A stretch of DNA of 64,000 nt from Lytechinus variegatus. Lineage: Eukaryota; Echinodermata; Echinoidea; Temnopleuroida; Toxopneustidae. The stretch covers positions 22,181,001-22,245,000 of the forward strand of contig NC_054758.1 in NCBI RefSeq assembly GCF_018143015.1, in the 5' to 3' direction. Each line of letters opens with the position of its first letter. Positions within the stretch are counted from its first letter, which is position 1. Below, piece by piece: positions 22,301 through 33,926 of this stretch. The notes beneath the pieces were generated by a model. It was not told the DNA's origin. It made no database searches and saw only the letters and a program-made list of their open reading frames with translations. Position numbers and translations under genes: made by a program.

Positions 22301-23262
22301 CGTATTATTGCCCTATATAGTCCCACAGATATAGCAGGGGACCTAAAGCTGCGTGGGTCCTAAAGCTACGCACCACTCATCGCGCATGCAGTTTTTATGG
22401 CAAATGCGCACTATTCCTACATGAATTCATTTTTTCTACAGAGGCTGCAGTAAATCTCTAAATGCAGAGAAAACCAACAACTGTTTGGAATTTGGGAGTT
22501 ATATTTGCTTTAATTTAATATCATCCTATAATAATTTGAATATATTTTAGAAATTGAGGCACAGGAAATACTATTTTTTTTGCATGATAAATCGAGTGCG
22601 TAGCTTTAGGACTCCTTCTACCATGTCTACATCGGGCGGCGAAATAAAGTGATCGGAAAACAGGACAGGATTTGTAATATTTTCTTCTTGGTTAATGATC
22701 TTTAGAATGTTTGCCACAAATTAGCGATATAGGCCTACAATTTGTTGAAAATATTAAAATTGGGATAGTATTTAACTTTTTATTTTACTTTGAAAACAAA
22801 GTGCTTAGCTTTGCCCTTGGTTCCCCCCATCACACATGTACATGTAAACACACAACCAGTGCATTAAATTTTATCTTCATGATCTTTTATTCAATCGTCT
22901 TTCTTGAAGCAGCACTAATATACTCAGATCAGCTCTGGAAGTGGAACTGGAAGGAGAAGTGCGCGAGGTTAGTATAATTTACTTCGCACAACGATTGTGC
23001 TATAAACATATCCGTACGCTTAGCTCCAATGCGATTTGAATAGCTCTATCACGAAATCGTGATAGGCCTTATAGGAATTGTGTGCATATAATAACGTGCA
23101 CATTCGCACGTCTGTTCCGGTATGACCAAAACTGTCTGGAGACAATACAGTCAGTACCGCCGGTAATGTCGCCGAGTACGATACTTACTTTCTACAAGGT
23201 ACTACTCTTTTGACCCCAGAAATCACACGGAATCCATGGTTTATTCTGCTCAGCCCAAACAT
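19330..23262 (-). CDS. NDUFB2: NADH:ubiquinone oxidoreductase subunit B2 (complex I, AGGG subunit), three exons
   Basis: CDS exons on the - strand: 23262-23189 (74 nt), 21324-21198 (127 nt), 19404-19330 (75 nt with TGA). Donors are AAA|GTAAGT and TTT|GTAAGT; acceptors are TACTCAG|T and TTTATTTCAG|GGT. Phases agree, giving 91 aa (human about 105). The N-terminus, MFGLSRINHGFRVISGVKR, is basic and acid-free, as expected of a mitochondrial presequence. A single membrane span contains MWFWILWRFYHEP (residues ~51-63). The C-terminus YPDPSKWTDAELGIPPDDED is close to the conserved NDUFB2 ending. The product is an accessory subunit of the inner-membrane arm. Start chosen as the only ATG that opens a matching phase; A at -3. 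No poly(A) signal was found before the Tc1-type element ending at 19225. Confidence 0.88.
19815..21165. mobile_element. Self-nested inverted-repeat elements in NDUFB2 intron 2
   Basis: An inner element (20263-20864) has ends TTTAACCCTAAATAGACTGGG and CCCAGTCTTTTTAGGGTTAAA with mirrored GATTCAGCCCCCC blocks. It lies in an outer relative: the left part at 19815-20262 begins ACCCTATCTAAACTGGGC. The right part at 20865-21165 repeats the inner right half (ACACAAAATCACGTTTTTGAG, GACTTGAAAGTAAAAAGTCAG). No coding capacity. Confidence 0.65.
21325..23188. other. NDUFB2 intron 1 with a small TIR element
   Basis: A ~260-bp element at 22355-22615 has ends GGGTCCTAAAGCTACGCAC and GTGCGTAGCTTTAGGACTCC. 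Elsewhere (21840-22112, 22711-22977) open frames lack domains. The sequence after TTTATCGCAG at 21980 looks exon-like in composition but is not recognised. Confidence 0.5.
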
Positions 23263-23518
23263 TTTGACTTATCTAGTTTAGAAGGTCAAAATTAAACGTC
23301 AAATCAGTTCAACTTCAAGACGCAAATTATCATCTTCACCGAGAACACCCGATTCGTCTTGATTACTACGCATACGGTATCTTTGACGTCCGGAGCTCGA
23401 GGCCGAAATGAAATTTGGCATGGCCGAGGAATTTATCCCATGATGAAATTGATAACATGTTCAGATTATGTTACTTTTAAGCATGGTCCTGATGTAGTTA
23501 AAATAATAATAGATGTAG

Positions 23519-23665
23519 GCGGCGGAAGCGGGGGGGGGGGGGACGTGTCCCCCCTAAATTTGAGGAGGGGGACGGCCCCCCCCCCTAAATTTGTTGTTGA
23601 CGACCTTTTTTTTTTTGCTTGTCAAAATTTTTTTGGTTGTCCCCTCCTAAAATTTTTGGCTTCCG
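23519..23665. mobile_element. GGCGGCGGAAGC-ended G-run repeat
   Basis: Left GGCGGCGGAAGC is mirrored by GCTTCCGCTGCC. Inside are a G12-13 run, CCCCCCTAAATTT blocks and T-run + GCTTGTCAA. A longer relative is at 51675-51945. Located just upstream of the NDUFB2 start. Confidence 0.6.
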
Positions 23666-23871
23666 CTGCCAATGATTTAGATGTAGGCCTATAAACGATA
23701 TAGAAACTTAGGTTCTTCATTTAATACGATTAAATCTTGAAAACCTGTAATACAAAATAACATATCTTGTCTTTCAGTTAATGATAATGCCCACAATCAT
23801 TATATTCATTATTGATTATCATTCAACATAATATAAAAATGCTTGAAGGACATATAAAATAGAATATTTAA

Positions 23872-24466
23872 AGAGGAATCCAGCCTTGGCCATAAAATGT
23901 TGTGTTGGGAAGGAGAAAAATAAATTAAACAGAATGGTGAAAGTTTGAAAGAAATCGGACAAGCAATAAGAAAGTTATAGCTGTTTTAAAATTGAGATCA
24001 CTAATACTATGTAGATATCAAATTGGCAACTGGGTAAGTAAATTATGACAAGGGGCAAGGACAACTTTCCCATAGGCCATGTACTTTATTATCAGGGATT
24101 TGTGGTTTTCTCCTAAGTACCCATTCCCCTGGGGCAGTAATCTAAATATAACCCAGGTAGTATATTGTTTTATGTCCTCAGAAAAGAAAAATATAATTTG
24201 AAATAAAACTTTTTGGAAAAAGTTCATTTTAGCCATAATATGTATTGAAGTACATGGAAGAGTAGTCCTTGCCTTACATCACTATGACATCCCATATGCG
24301 GCCAATTTGAAGTCTCCATGGGTGTAGTGATTACCAATATTTAAAACTTTTAAAAATTCATAACTTTCTTTTGGTTTGTCCAATATTGTTCAAACTTTCA
24401 CCGATCAACTTGTCTGATTTTTCTTAACCTTATAAAAACAAGTTTTTATTTGGGTTGGATTCCCCT
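23872..24466. mobile_element. TTAA-flanked MITE (~595 bp)
   Basis: Flanked by TTAA on both sides (23868-71, 24467-70). Ends are AGAGGAATCCAGCC and GGTTGGATTCCCCT. The interior has GAAAGTTTGAAAGAAATCGG and AAGAAAGTTATAGC, mirrored by CATAACTTTCTTTTGG and CAAACTTTCACC. Almost the same length as the 593-bp element at 57271. Confidence 0.8.
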
Positions 24467-24559
24467 TTAAGCAAAGAATAATAAAACTCAGTAAATAGAA
24501 TATCAATGAGTGCGATTACCAATGAAATAATTCCACATAATTTATATAGGAAATATAGA

Positions 24560-25106
24560 TTTTAGATTTTTTTTTTTTAGATTTTATTCATTTTCCGTTC
24601 ACAAAGCACAACAAAATCAAACAATACATAGTCAAATTTAAAGTACAACATCAATCGAAATAAGGTATAAACAATGAGAATTAATGCAAACTAAAGTAAC
24701 TTTGACTATAATAACTATATAAAACAGAACGGAGGGGCATGCCAAGAAAAGCGAAGCTTGTATGGGAGGCAAGCCCCCGTAACTTAGTTTCAATACGTAT
24801 ATTACAAAACTATAGTATAAAGGAGAGACGGAAGACAGTTTAAAAGGAGGCTATACAAAATATCGAAGGTAACAACGAAAGAGTGAACCAAATTAGAATA
24901 AATGATAATAGTAATAACAAAAAAATAATAAAAAATAACAACATGGTTACAATAATTGTGATTATGAGGGAAGAACAGAGGCAAATATAGGGAGAGAGGG
25001 GGTGCAGGAACAATAATGGAGGTGCAAAGAAGAGCATGGCAGGTGCGGAAACAGGTAGCAGGCAAGTTGTATGACGGGAGGAAAAAAAAATTGTATATGG
25101 TTTTGG
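24560..25106 (-). mobile_element. 3' UTR and tail of the LINE at 25107-28248
   Basis: On the - strand this follows the RT stop codon. It contains a hairpin at 24731-24778 whose arms (GGGGGCTTGCC and GGCATGCCCC) enclose TACAAGCTTCGCTTTT. It ends in a GAATAAAATCTAAAAAA tail near 24570-24592. Related hairpins lie at 29830 (-) and 33966 (+). Confidence 0.7.
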
Positions 25107-28100
25107 TTATGTGGTAGATTGACTTGTTTGTGTAAAGTATTGGCAAATAAGCATCTTTTTAAGGTTATGTTTAAAAATGGTGATGCTTGGGGATTCCTTA
25201 AAGGCGTTGGGCAAGGAATTCCAATATACAGGACCAGAAAAAAAGAAAGAATTTTTTGCGAGTAAAGTTCGGGTTGGAAGTAGGTGATAAGAGTTTCGTT
25301 GTCTTGTAGGATAATCGTGTACAGAGGAGTTTTTGCAGAACATAATTGAAAAAATTGCGGGGAGATCATCTTTATTTAGTTTGTACATAAATTGGCCGAG
25401 TTGGAACAGATATATATCATTAACTTTTAGGATTTTGTTTTCAAAAAATAATTTATCTGTGTGACATCTGAAATGTGTATGAAATATTATCCTAAGTGCT
25501 TTTTTCTGTAACAAAAGTATCCTATGTAATTGTGTTTGAATTACACAACCCCATGCCAAAATACCGTAATTAATGTATGGTAATATTAAGGTGTGATATA
25601 ATGTAAGTAGTGTACGAGATGGAAGGAAAAATTTGAGCTTGTTGATAATTCCAATATTTCTTGAAATTGTTTTGCATATATTATCGATGTGTGGTTTCCA
25701 TGACAATTTATTATCAATAAGTACACCCAAGAATTTTGTTTCAGAAACATTTTCAAGGACAGTGTTTTCAAAAATGAGATTGCCAGGCAAACTATTTACT
25801 CTATTACTAAATAACATGTAATTGGTCTTTTGTAAGTTAAGTGAGAGTTTATTTGCCTTGATCCATTCAGTCACATGCATGAGTTCAGAGTTAACGATCC
25901 TAATAAGTTGGTTTATGTTATCGTGAGAAAAGAAAATGTTGGAATCATCGGCAAAGAGTATGAATGAAAGTAAATTTGAAGTTTTGTGGATGTCATTGAT
26001 GTATGTGATAAAAAGAAGAGGGCCTAGTAAGCTACCCTGTGGTACCCCGCATGTAATTGGAAGGTTGGATGAATTGTGATTATTTATTGATACAAACTGA
26101 GTCCTATCTGTAAGGTAGCTCTTGAACCACTCCAAGGCCTTCCCCCTAATACCGTAATGAGATAGTTTATGCAAAAGGATTTCGTGGTTAATGGTGTCGA
26201 AGGCCTTGGAGAAGTCCAGGAAAATACCGACAGTATGACAACCTTTATCAGTGGAAGTAGTGATTTTGTTAATGAAAGATAAAATTGCATGCGAGGTGCT
26301 GTGATTTTCGCGAAACCCAAACTGAAAGTCCGAAAAGATATTGTTTATTTTAAAGAACGTACTGGTTCGTGTATGGACAAGTTTTTCAAGAATTTTTGAT
26401 AACGAGGTGAGCAATGATATGGGACGGTAGTTGGAGACGAGCTGATTATCTCCTTTTTTAAAAAGAGGGACTACTTTTGCGATTTTCATAAGATTGGGTA
26501 CCCTTCCTGTGTTCAAAGAAATATTAAAAACATGCACCAAAGGATCGACGATAGCCAAAATAATTTTCTTAAGTAGGAAGTTGGAAATACCGTCAAATCC
26601 CGGGCACTTTTTGGACTGCAGACTGTTAACAATATTTATAATTTCTCTTGAACTTGTGGGATTAAAAAATATGGAGTTTGGGTTTGGGTTGTCGAGAAAA
26701 TTATTGTAAGATTTGTTAGTTTGAGGAATTTTGCTTGCTAATTTGTTGCCAACTTGTGAAAAATATGAATTAAACTCTCTTGCTATTATGTTATTGTCAT
26801 CAGTGATTGTATTGTTTGATTTTATTTTTGTAATTGTAGAACTCCTCTTTTTATTGCTTAATGCCCCATTGATGATTTTCCATGTGTTCTTCATATCATT
26901 TTTGTATAGATCGAGTTGAGAAGTGTAATATTCTTTTTTCGCAATACGAAGTAAAGATGTAAGAGTGTTTTTATATGAAGTGTACTTGTGGCGAGATGTA
27001 TCACTTGGTTTAGTCATGTATTTGTAATATAAATTGTTCTTGCGGCTGATGGATCTTAAGAGTGATTTAGTAATCCAAGGTGGATAGGGATCTTTTTATA
27101 ATTTGATCTTCTGTTAGTTGTAAAGGGAACATGTGTATCTAGAGAAGATGTTAGTAAGGTAATAAAACAGTTGTATGCATCGTCAGCGTCCGAGGAGTCA
27201 TATACAGTAGACCAGTCTGTTATGTTTAAATCATTAATCAAATTGGTTATGTTGTCGTCAGTTATCTTTCGGAATGAAGGATTAAATGTTTCTTTATGGA
27301 GACTTTTATTAGTAGATAATTTGGCAAAAATTGGAAAGTGGTCGGAGATATCACTAAGAATGATACCAGCTTTATGATTTTGTCGAATTGTATTACTGAA
27401 AATGTTGTCAATTATAGTGGCCGAGTTATTCGCCACTCTTGTCGGCTTAGTTATAAGGGGCAAAAAAGAATGTGATAGAAACATTTCAAGAAACTCTTGC
27501 GAGGTGCTATTAGAGTTGCAATTTACTAAGTTGATATTGAAGTCACCCATAAAAAAACAATCTTTATTTTTCAAAAGAGGATTTAGTAGAATTTCATTCA
27601 GTTTTTCTAAAAAAGCATTTGCATTTGAATGTGGAGGTCTATAAAATACACCTAGCATAAAGTTTTTACCCATCGGATTTATGATTTCAACAAAAAGTGT
27701 TTCTAAAACATCGTTAGATATTGTCATGTTAGCTATAGGAGTATAATCGTATTGTTGCGGTATGTAAAGTGCGACACCACCCCCTGGTCTTCTTGTTCTA
27801 TTATTTACAATCAATTTAGAATTGGGGAGTGAAAAGAGGGAACATGGATTGTCCGAGAACCACGTTTCAGTTAAACCAATGAATGACGATTGCGGAAACT
27901 GGTTGTTATCTAGAAATAACTTAAGTTTATCAAAATTTTTGCTTGCACTGCGAATGTTTATATGGAGAAGAAAGGGGTTATCCTCCGATTTATGTGACGT
28001 AACGAATGATTTGAAATGTTGTTCTGTGAAATATTGTGATGTAACGAGCTGCCCGCATTGATCATTGGAATCGAAATTGTAATTAAGATTAGCGGTATTG

Positions 28101-28248
28101 TTATTCATAAAATTTCGTATGTATGTATCGTATTTGGAATTTTCATGATTATCTAAAGTTTGAGAAGTGCCACGTTGCGCCAAGAGAGACAACAAGTCAT
28201 CATTGTTCAAAAAAACTAAATGGAAACTTAGTCAAGTCGGTCATTAAA
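25107..28248 (-). pseudogene. Non-LTR retrotransposon ORF: endonuclease + reverse transcriptase, two frameshifts
   Basis: Upstream part (28210-27056): apurinic-type endonuclease with HINIRSASKNFDKL, LTETWF, FYRPPH, GDFNI and SDISDHFPIF. Downstream part (27017-25107, open from about 27090): reverse transcriptase with FLDFSKAFDTINH, GVPQGSLLGPLLF, the FADDSNIF catalytic motif, LGVLIDNKLSWKPHI and a WNSLP...FKHNLKKML end. The two lie in different frames. The join is at a T5 run (27093-27097, plus strand), after which the second frame continues the conserved PPWITKSLL region. A second shift at A7 (28209-28215) separates the frame from an ATG at about 28248. Otherwise ~1,000 codons are intact. Clade (CR1, RTE-X or similar) not settled. 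Confidence 0.9.
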
Positions 28249-28920
28249 ATGGGAGGAATTAAACAATAGTACCTAACGAATCGAATACACTATGCCATAT
28301 ACTTAACTACCTTTAAATAATTTACAAAAAAAAAACACAAACAAACAAAAAAAAACAAGAAAAAACAAACAAAAAAAATTGTGAAAAAAAAGCAAGAAAG
28401 AAAGGAAGCAAAACGTAAGTGAACAAAATAAGAAAATAATATAGACAACAAATCTTCATCCTGTATCCGTCTCTCCTGTAAAATTATGACATAATTAAAT
28501 CAAGTGAGGATACATAAGTACAAATAAGAAAACCGTATACTAGTAACCAAATACAAGATTTAAGCCTAAATGATCGGAAGAAAGCAAAAGAGATCGATCA
28601 ACCATCAAGCGGACCGAGACTACAGATATCAGGGTCTCTATACTGTAAATTTTATATATAAAAAATAAATACCGAAGATAATCGATTGGAAACAAATTAA
28701 AAATGTACAGAAAAGACACTGCGCATGAATGGAGTCACGTTACAATCAAAAGAGATATACGGATACGGTCAATTCAAGCGAAGAGAGAAAACGAGGACGA
28801 GGGACCAATAGTCGTATGCACCGCCATGTTGACGAAAGACATGCATCATTGCATGAAATGTTGTATCAAATTATTTAGTTCTTGTAAACACGATACATTT
28901 ATAGATTGACTGCACTTTTT
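28249..28920 (-). mobile_element. Probable 5' region of the LINE
   Basis: A-rich on the + strand (AACAAACAAA-type, 28328-28410), with no ORF1-like frame. It probably holds the LINE 5' UTR; the exact 5' end and target duplication were not found. Confidence 0.35.
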
Positions 28921-29669
28921 TAAATATTTATTTATTTATTATCTATAATAGTGAAGTCATCTTGTTTCATATGTGGAAATATCCAAAATCGTAAAATAGG
29001 CCTTCTATGCTGGAAAATATTTGTTTAAAATACTTAAAAGATATTTGCATGTCGGCAAAGACACATGGTGCATCGGAGCCTCGTCAAACATATTTTTCAC
29101 TTACGCTTGAAAAAACGTAGTACACGAGAAGATTAACAGTAGTAGAAGTCATGTGAACTTCGACCAAGAAATTATTGATTACCAATGTTAGATGCTTAAA
29201 GCAAGATCAGCATGTTTTGCCACGAATTGAATAGAAAAACAGTAAACATTCAAACATATAGTGAAATGCATAGGAATTGTTGAGCATATAATAGGCTTAC
29301 TGGATAATAAAATTGAGGGAAAGTAGACGTTAAGTAACAAAAAAAAATAGCTGGCAGGCGGTGTGTGTGTGTGTGTGGGGGGGAGCCTTTGGGGGCTGAA
29401 GCCCCCCCCCCCAAAAAAAAGATAAAATCGCTCAAGCCCCCCCCTAAAATTTTCGACCAAAAAGGAAAAATATATATAGGTCCTAGATGCGAAGGCCTAT
29501 GTAAGTCATTCAGTAATCCATTCATGTCGTCAAGTGCTCTAAATTCAAAGTGTTTATTATTCCAATTCTCGCTCGGTCGCTATATAAACGCTCCCTTAAC
29601 CTCCCCCAAAATGCCATAAAATTGAAGTTTAAACTCTAAACATGTCGAGTTTTTTCGAAGGCGCTCCGA
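28921..29669. other. Non-coding with degenerate G/C-run repeat
   Basis: 29340-29465 has (GT)n, G and C runs and CCCCCCCTAAAATTTTCGACC, of the dispersed G-run repeat type. 29560-29600 carries CTCGCTCGGTCGCTATATAAACGC, echoed at 31013 (CGCTCGGTCGCTACGCTCCC). No gene seen. Confidence 0.45.
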
Positions 29670-30100
29670 ATTTTTGTCATTCTTTTCAATTCAATTCAAT
29701 TCTTTATTTCATTTCCATTCAAAACATAATACAAAGTAATATAAAACAATACAAATCAAGTACAATTTTACAGAAGGTCATTCTTACTTCGTAAAAAAAA
29801 TAATATAGAGCATAAATGGAAATGAGGGGGTTCCACTAAAAAGCAAAGCTTGTAAAATTGTGGATCCCCCTTGGAAATGAAGAAATTATAGTCGACTTAC
29901 TATATGCATGTATTACAGGAAAGAAAAAGAGAAAAAGAAATCATATTGATAAACAAATGCAATGCTTTTCACACAAAGAGGTCTTCGTTGCAAAGGATAT
30001 GTTGCGCAAGACAGAAGAAAAAAAAAAGAGAGAGGGGATGACAAGACGTATAAGACAAGACAAAACAAGAGACAGGACAGTACAAGATTCTTTAGGATAT
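29670..30100 (-). mobile_element. LINE 3' UTR fragment
   Basis: The - strand ends AAAGAATTGAATTGAATTGA. Upstream it has a hairpin (29830-29877) with arms GGGGGATCCAC and GTGGAACCCCC around AATTTTACAAGCTTTGCTTTTT. It is the same tail type as the intact LINE at 24560. No RT codons were recognised beyond 29880. Confidence 0.65.
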
Positions 30101-32790
30101 GTTTCTTGAGAAAATGTCTCTGTCGCTATAATACTCCCTGATAGAGGCTAAAATTGTTGAGAACAGAGTCAGTATAGTGCTGATCCATGTTTTGGATGGC
30201 GAGAGGGGGTAAAGACAATGTCCAAAATATTCCGACGCGCTATGCGCGACAAATTATAATGCAGAATTTTGCACGTGAAGCTTATCGAAAAGTTTACAGT
30301 TTTATATGATTCATATTAGTTTCATGTCAAATTGAATTTGGTTTCATAGCGGTTTAAGATGTTTGTCAAACACATTTTTGCATTGGATTCTTAAATTTTT
30401 TAATCTGTCAAAATTATTGAGCAGGGCAAATCGATATGTTTATTGTTATATATATCCCCAATTTTTTTTCATGGCGATGCCACCTACCCTATGATAAAAG
30501 TAAGATGTAGAATGATTTGACTTTGCTCTATACAAGAGGCCCTATGTGTATATTTTTGTGTTTAACAGAGAAGTGATCATTTGGCCGTTTTTTGCAGACT
30601 TTATGAATGTTGAATGAATATCCCATTCGGTAAGTTAACGATGTTGCAGGTGTAGGCCTTCATAAATTTTATTTGTAAAGATCATTAAGTGCGCCAAATG
30701 TTAGGTTTCACTTAAAAACATTTCTTCCTGGTCACCACATTCCCTCGTAATATTTTGAAAGGGTGTCATTGATATTGAATACCCATCTCCTGTCATGTTC
30801 TATTGTACCTGTTACGTTTAAAGTCTAAAAAAAAACGCCTCAGGAGAGAGTAACAATTAATACAAACCCATTTCCTGATAACCAGTCCTATCCCCTCACC
30901 CTTTTATCGTTAAATGCCATTATCTACAAAAAAATTCTGTAATACAAATCAGGCCCTAATGCATACTATAGATGAAAAATTTTCAAGCATTTTGAAAATT
31001 TGATTTTTTTTTCGCTCGGTCGCTACGCTCCCTCGAACGATATCAGAAATATTTTTTTATAGGAGGGGGACTAGCGGATTGGTGTGTATAAGGCAATCCA
31101 CAATATGCCATTTTCATTGTTATGAAAAAAAACCAACGCCGAAATTTTTCAAGCCCTCGAGAAGCCCCCAAAACTTTTAGTCTAGAACCGCTCCTGCTAG
31201 CTGGAGTATGAAGGACCATTGTTATTTTGGGGTGATATAGATTTGTGATTAGATCAAAAGCTAAAAATAAAACAAACAACAAACAGAGATACAGGGCCCT
31301 GGCAACGTTTTTTTTTTTTTTTTTTACAGGTGTTGCTGATGTAATATCATTGACAAGCTATTTTAAAAAAAACTCTTTTAAGACATTTGACAATCCCCCA
31401 AAAGGTTTCACTACAAAATGAAAATCATTGACAAGCAAAACGGGGGACAATACGAAGGTCATGTTGGTGCCGAGAAAATTGACGTTTTGAACATATGTAT
31501 AATTTCATCTTCCCCTTTTCTTCCTTCTTTGCTTCGAATCTTCCTCCTCGGTTTTTTTTGTTCTTTCATCCATACCACTTGAAAATAAATAATTGAATAT
31601 CTTGAACAACTATGGAATCTTAATGTGTGACTAATACACGACAGCTCAAGGATATTTTGAAAGGGGGCAAAATATATATATATTTTTCATTTCAAATAGG
31701 GCTAAATTGTTAATTTGAGGTTGCATCACTTAATTGTATTCTCTCCTTTTTTTCTCTCTAAGATTAATGAAAAAAATATGCTGCTGTATCAAACAATAAA
31801 GAAACACAAACTAAAAACGACAAAAACAAAACCCTCTTAGTAGGCCAAAGTCATGAATGTGTTAAACCTTCTAAAAAGTTTCTTGCGTATCTACATGTTG
31901 GGCATTTACTTGGCCACCCAAGAAGCTTTAAGCGTGCAATATCAATAATGTGAATTGAACTTTGGAAATCTTGCCAAAGTTTAGTGATTATTGCCTTTAC
32001 ACCCGTTGACTCTTTGGCAAATTTGAACTTACCTCATTCAGACTATGTGTGGCGCCATCACTCGCCTGTTTTTATTTTCTTCTTCAAAAGTGCCTTTGAG
32101 CCATTATATGAATAGAGTTCGTTGAGTACTGCCACACAAACGACCTTGTTGTAACTATTCTAAGTGTCTTCCGACCCCGTTACCATGGTAATTCCGATAA
32201 TGGCAAACTTTACCATAATCATCTGTAAAATGGGCCTCAAGAGGGGGGGGGGGCGTTTCACAAAGAGCCTTTCAATGATTTTCTTTAACGAAATTACTCG
32301 CTGCCGGCTGTGTGAGAAAACTTTCAAAGGCTTATCAAAGTAAGATTCAAATTAATATTACCGGCAGATCACTTCATGATATGTTCCTTTGGGCGTGGAG
32401 GCGATGGCGCCCAACCAATCGGGTTTTTTTTACTAGTTGGGGGGAAAGAGCTAGGGGGCAAGAGGGAATATTAAGGGAGAGAATGGAAGAAAGAAGAATA
32501 ATACGAAAATAATTTGTCTGTGTCGTGTAACTCTATATTATTACTTACCTGTGAAAAATATGACGTCACATTTACGCTACCCTGCCCCCCCCCCCCCACA
32601 CAAAAAAAATAAAAATTATTGCGTCACACCGGGTATTAAATTGTTTTAGAAAATACTTTTTAAAATAACAATCGTAGCAATTCATAATTGTGATAGTTGT
32701 GTGACATAGGCTAAAGATATACAGCAAATGAAAACCGGGCAATACAAGAGAAAGGGACCCATCAATGATACAAAGTGGCTTAGCTGGGAT
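30101..32790. other. Non-coding stretch
   Basis: Long AT-rich region. A T20-21 run near 31306-31326, an ATAT block at 31675 and G/C runs near 32241 and 32586. GTTACCATGGTAAT at 32179 is an X-box-like palindrome. No supported gene. Confidence 0.4.
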
Positions 32791-33895
32791 TTTTTTCCTG
32801 GGGGGGCACTGGGGGCACTTGCTTTTTCAGGGGGGGGGGCACCGGCCATTATTTCCGGTGTGTGTGTATGTTTCACAAGGGCGGATCCGACTTTCGCCAA
32901 TAGGGGACGGGGCCCGAAATTATCTTCACATATTATTTCCCCCAATCAGTCACTTCTTAGTTTTATTCTTATAAAACAACATAAACATGAAATAATCTCA
33001 TAAGCCTTATAAAAAGTACGAGCGCGAAGCGCGAGCGATTTTTTTTAATTTCATGTATTTTGTCCTGAAAATTTAATATTCTGAGCAATGTTTTGTGTGA
33101 TCCTGAACAAGATTCGTATGTAACTAGATGGCTACCGCGAAAGCCAAGCGCGAGCAGAAATTTTTATTAACTGTTCTAGCATTATCAAAAAGGGACCTGT
33201 TAAGGACTGCTTACAGTTACCCACGAAGACAGTATACATTTCAATAATGCGAGTGCGAAGCGCGAGCAAATTTTTTGACATTCCGACCAAAAAATGGTCA
33301 TTTCTAAGCACTTTTTTGTATTAATAAATGGGATAGGTATGTAACGAAACAATTGATGCGAGAGGAAGAAAATTGAGATTTCATGACCTAAAAGCGGGAC
33401 ACTCTATTCATATTTTGTAAATCATAAATATGATATAGGATAAAGGATAAATAGGATAAAATAGGATAAAATTGTATTAATAATGAGATCGTGAAGCGTG
33501 AGCAGACAATTATTGATATTCTGATCTGAAACTGGATAACTTAAGTACATTTTAAATAAAGAACATGCAAGCTATCGCGCATGTTTTAGATTTAGACTTA
33601 GAATTTAGACTCGTACTATTGTCCACCTCATGTTCATGTGTTGTGTTGTTTCGTGTTATTTACTATTATTACTTGCCTTTTCGTTATCTTCATGTATTAA
33701 TGGAATGGAACAAGCTACCTCTTGCAATAAGACAATCCCCAACAATCAAGTCTTTCAAGAAGTCACTCAAAACTCTCTTGTTCTAAGCAATAGCCTTATT
33801 TAATATGTCATTCTGATTTTCGTTTGTATCTTTTATATGGTAATTGAAATTGTGAGCGCTTTGGGCCATTTGGGAAAAGCGCGTTACAAATGTTG

Positions 33896-33926
<31 letters not shown>

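Noticed and set aside
24802..25369. Frames over the LINE 3' UTR on the - strand
   Set aside because: They overlap the RT end and UTR in other frames, with no domains.
27171..28061. Plus-strand frames opposite the LINE endonuclease
   Set aside because: Antisense shadows of the coding strand.
28703..28909. Possible LINE ORF1 (+ strand frame)
   Set aside because: Wrong strand for the LINE and no nucleic-acid-binding motif.
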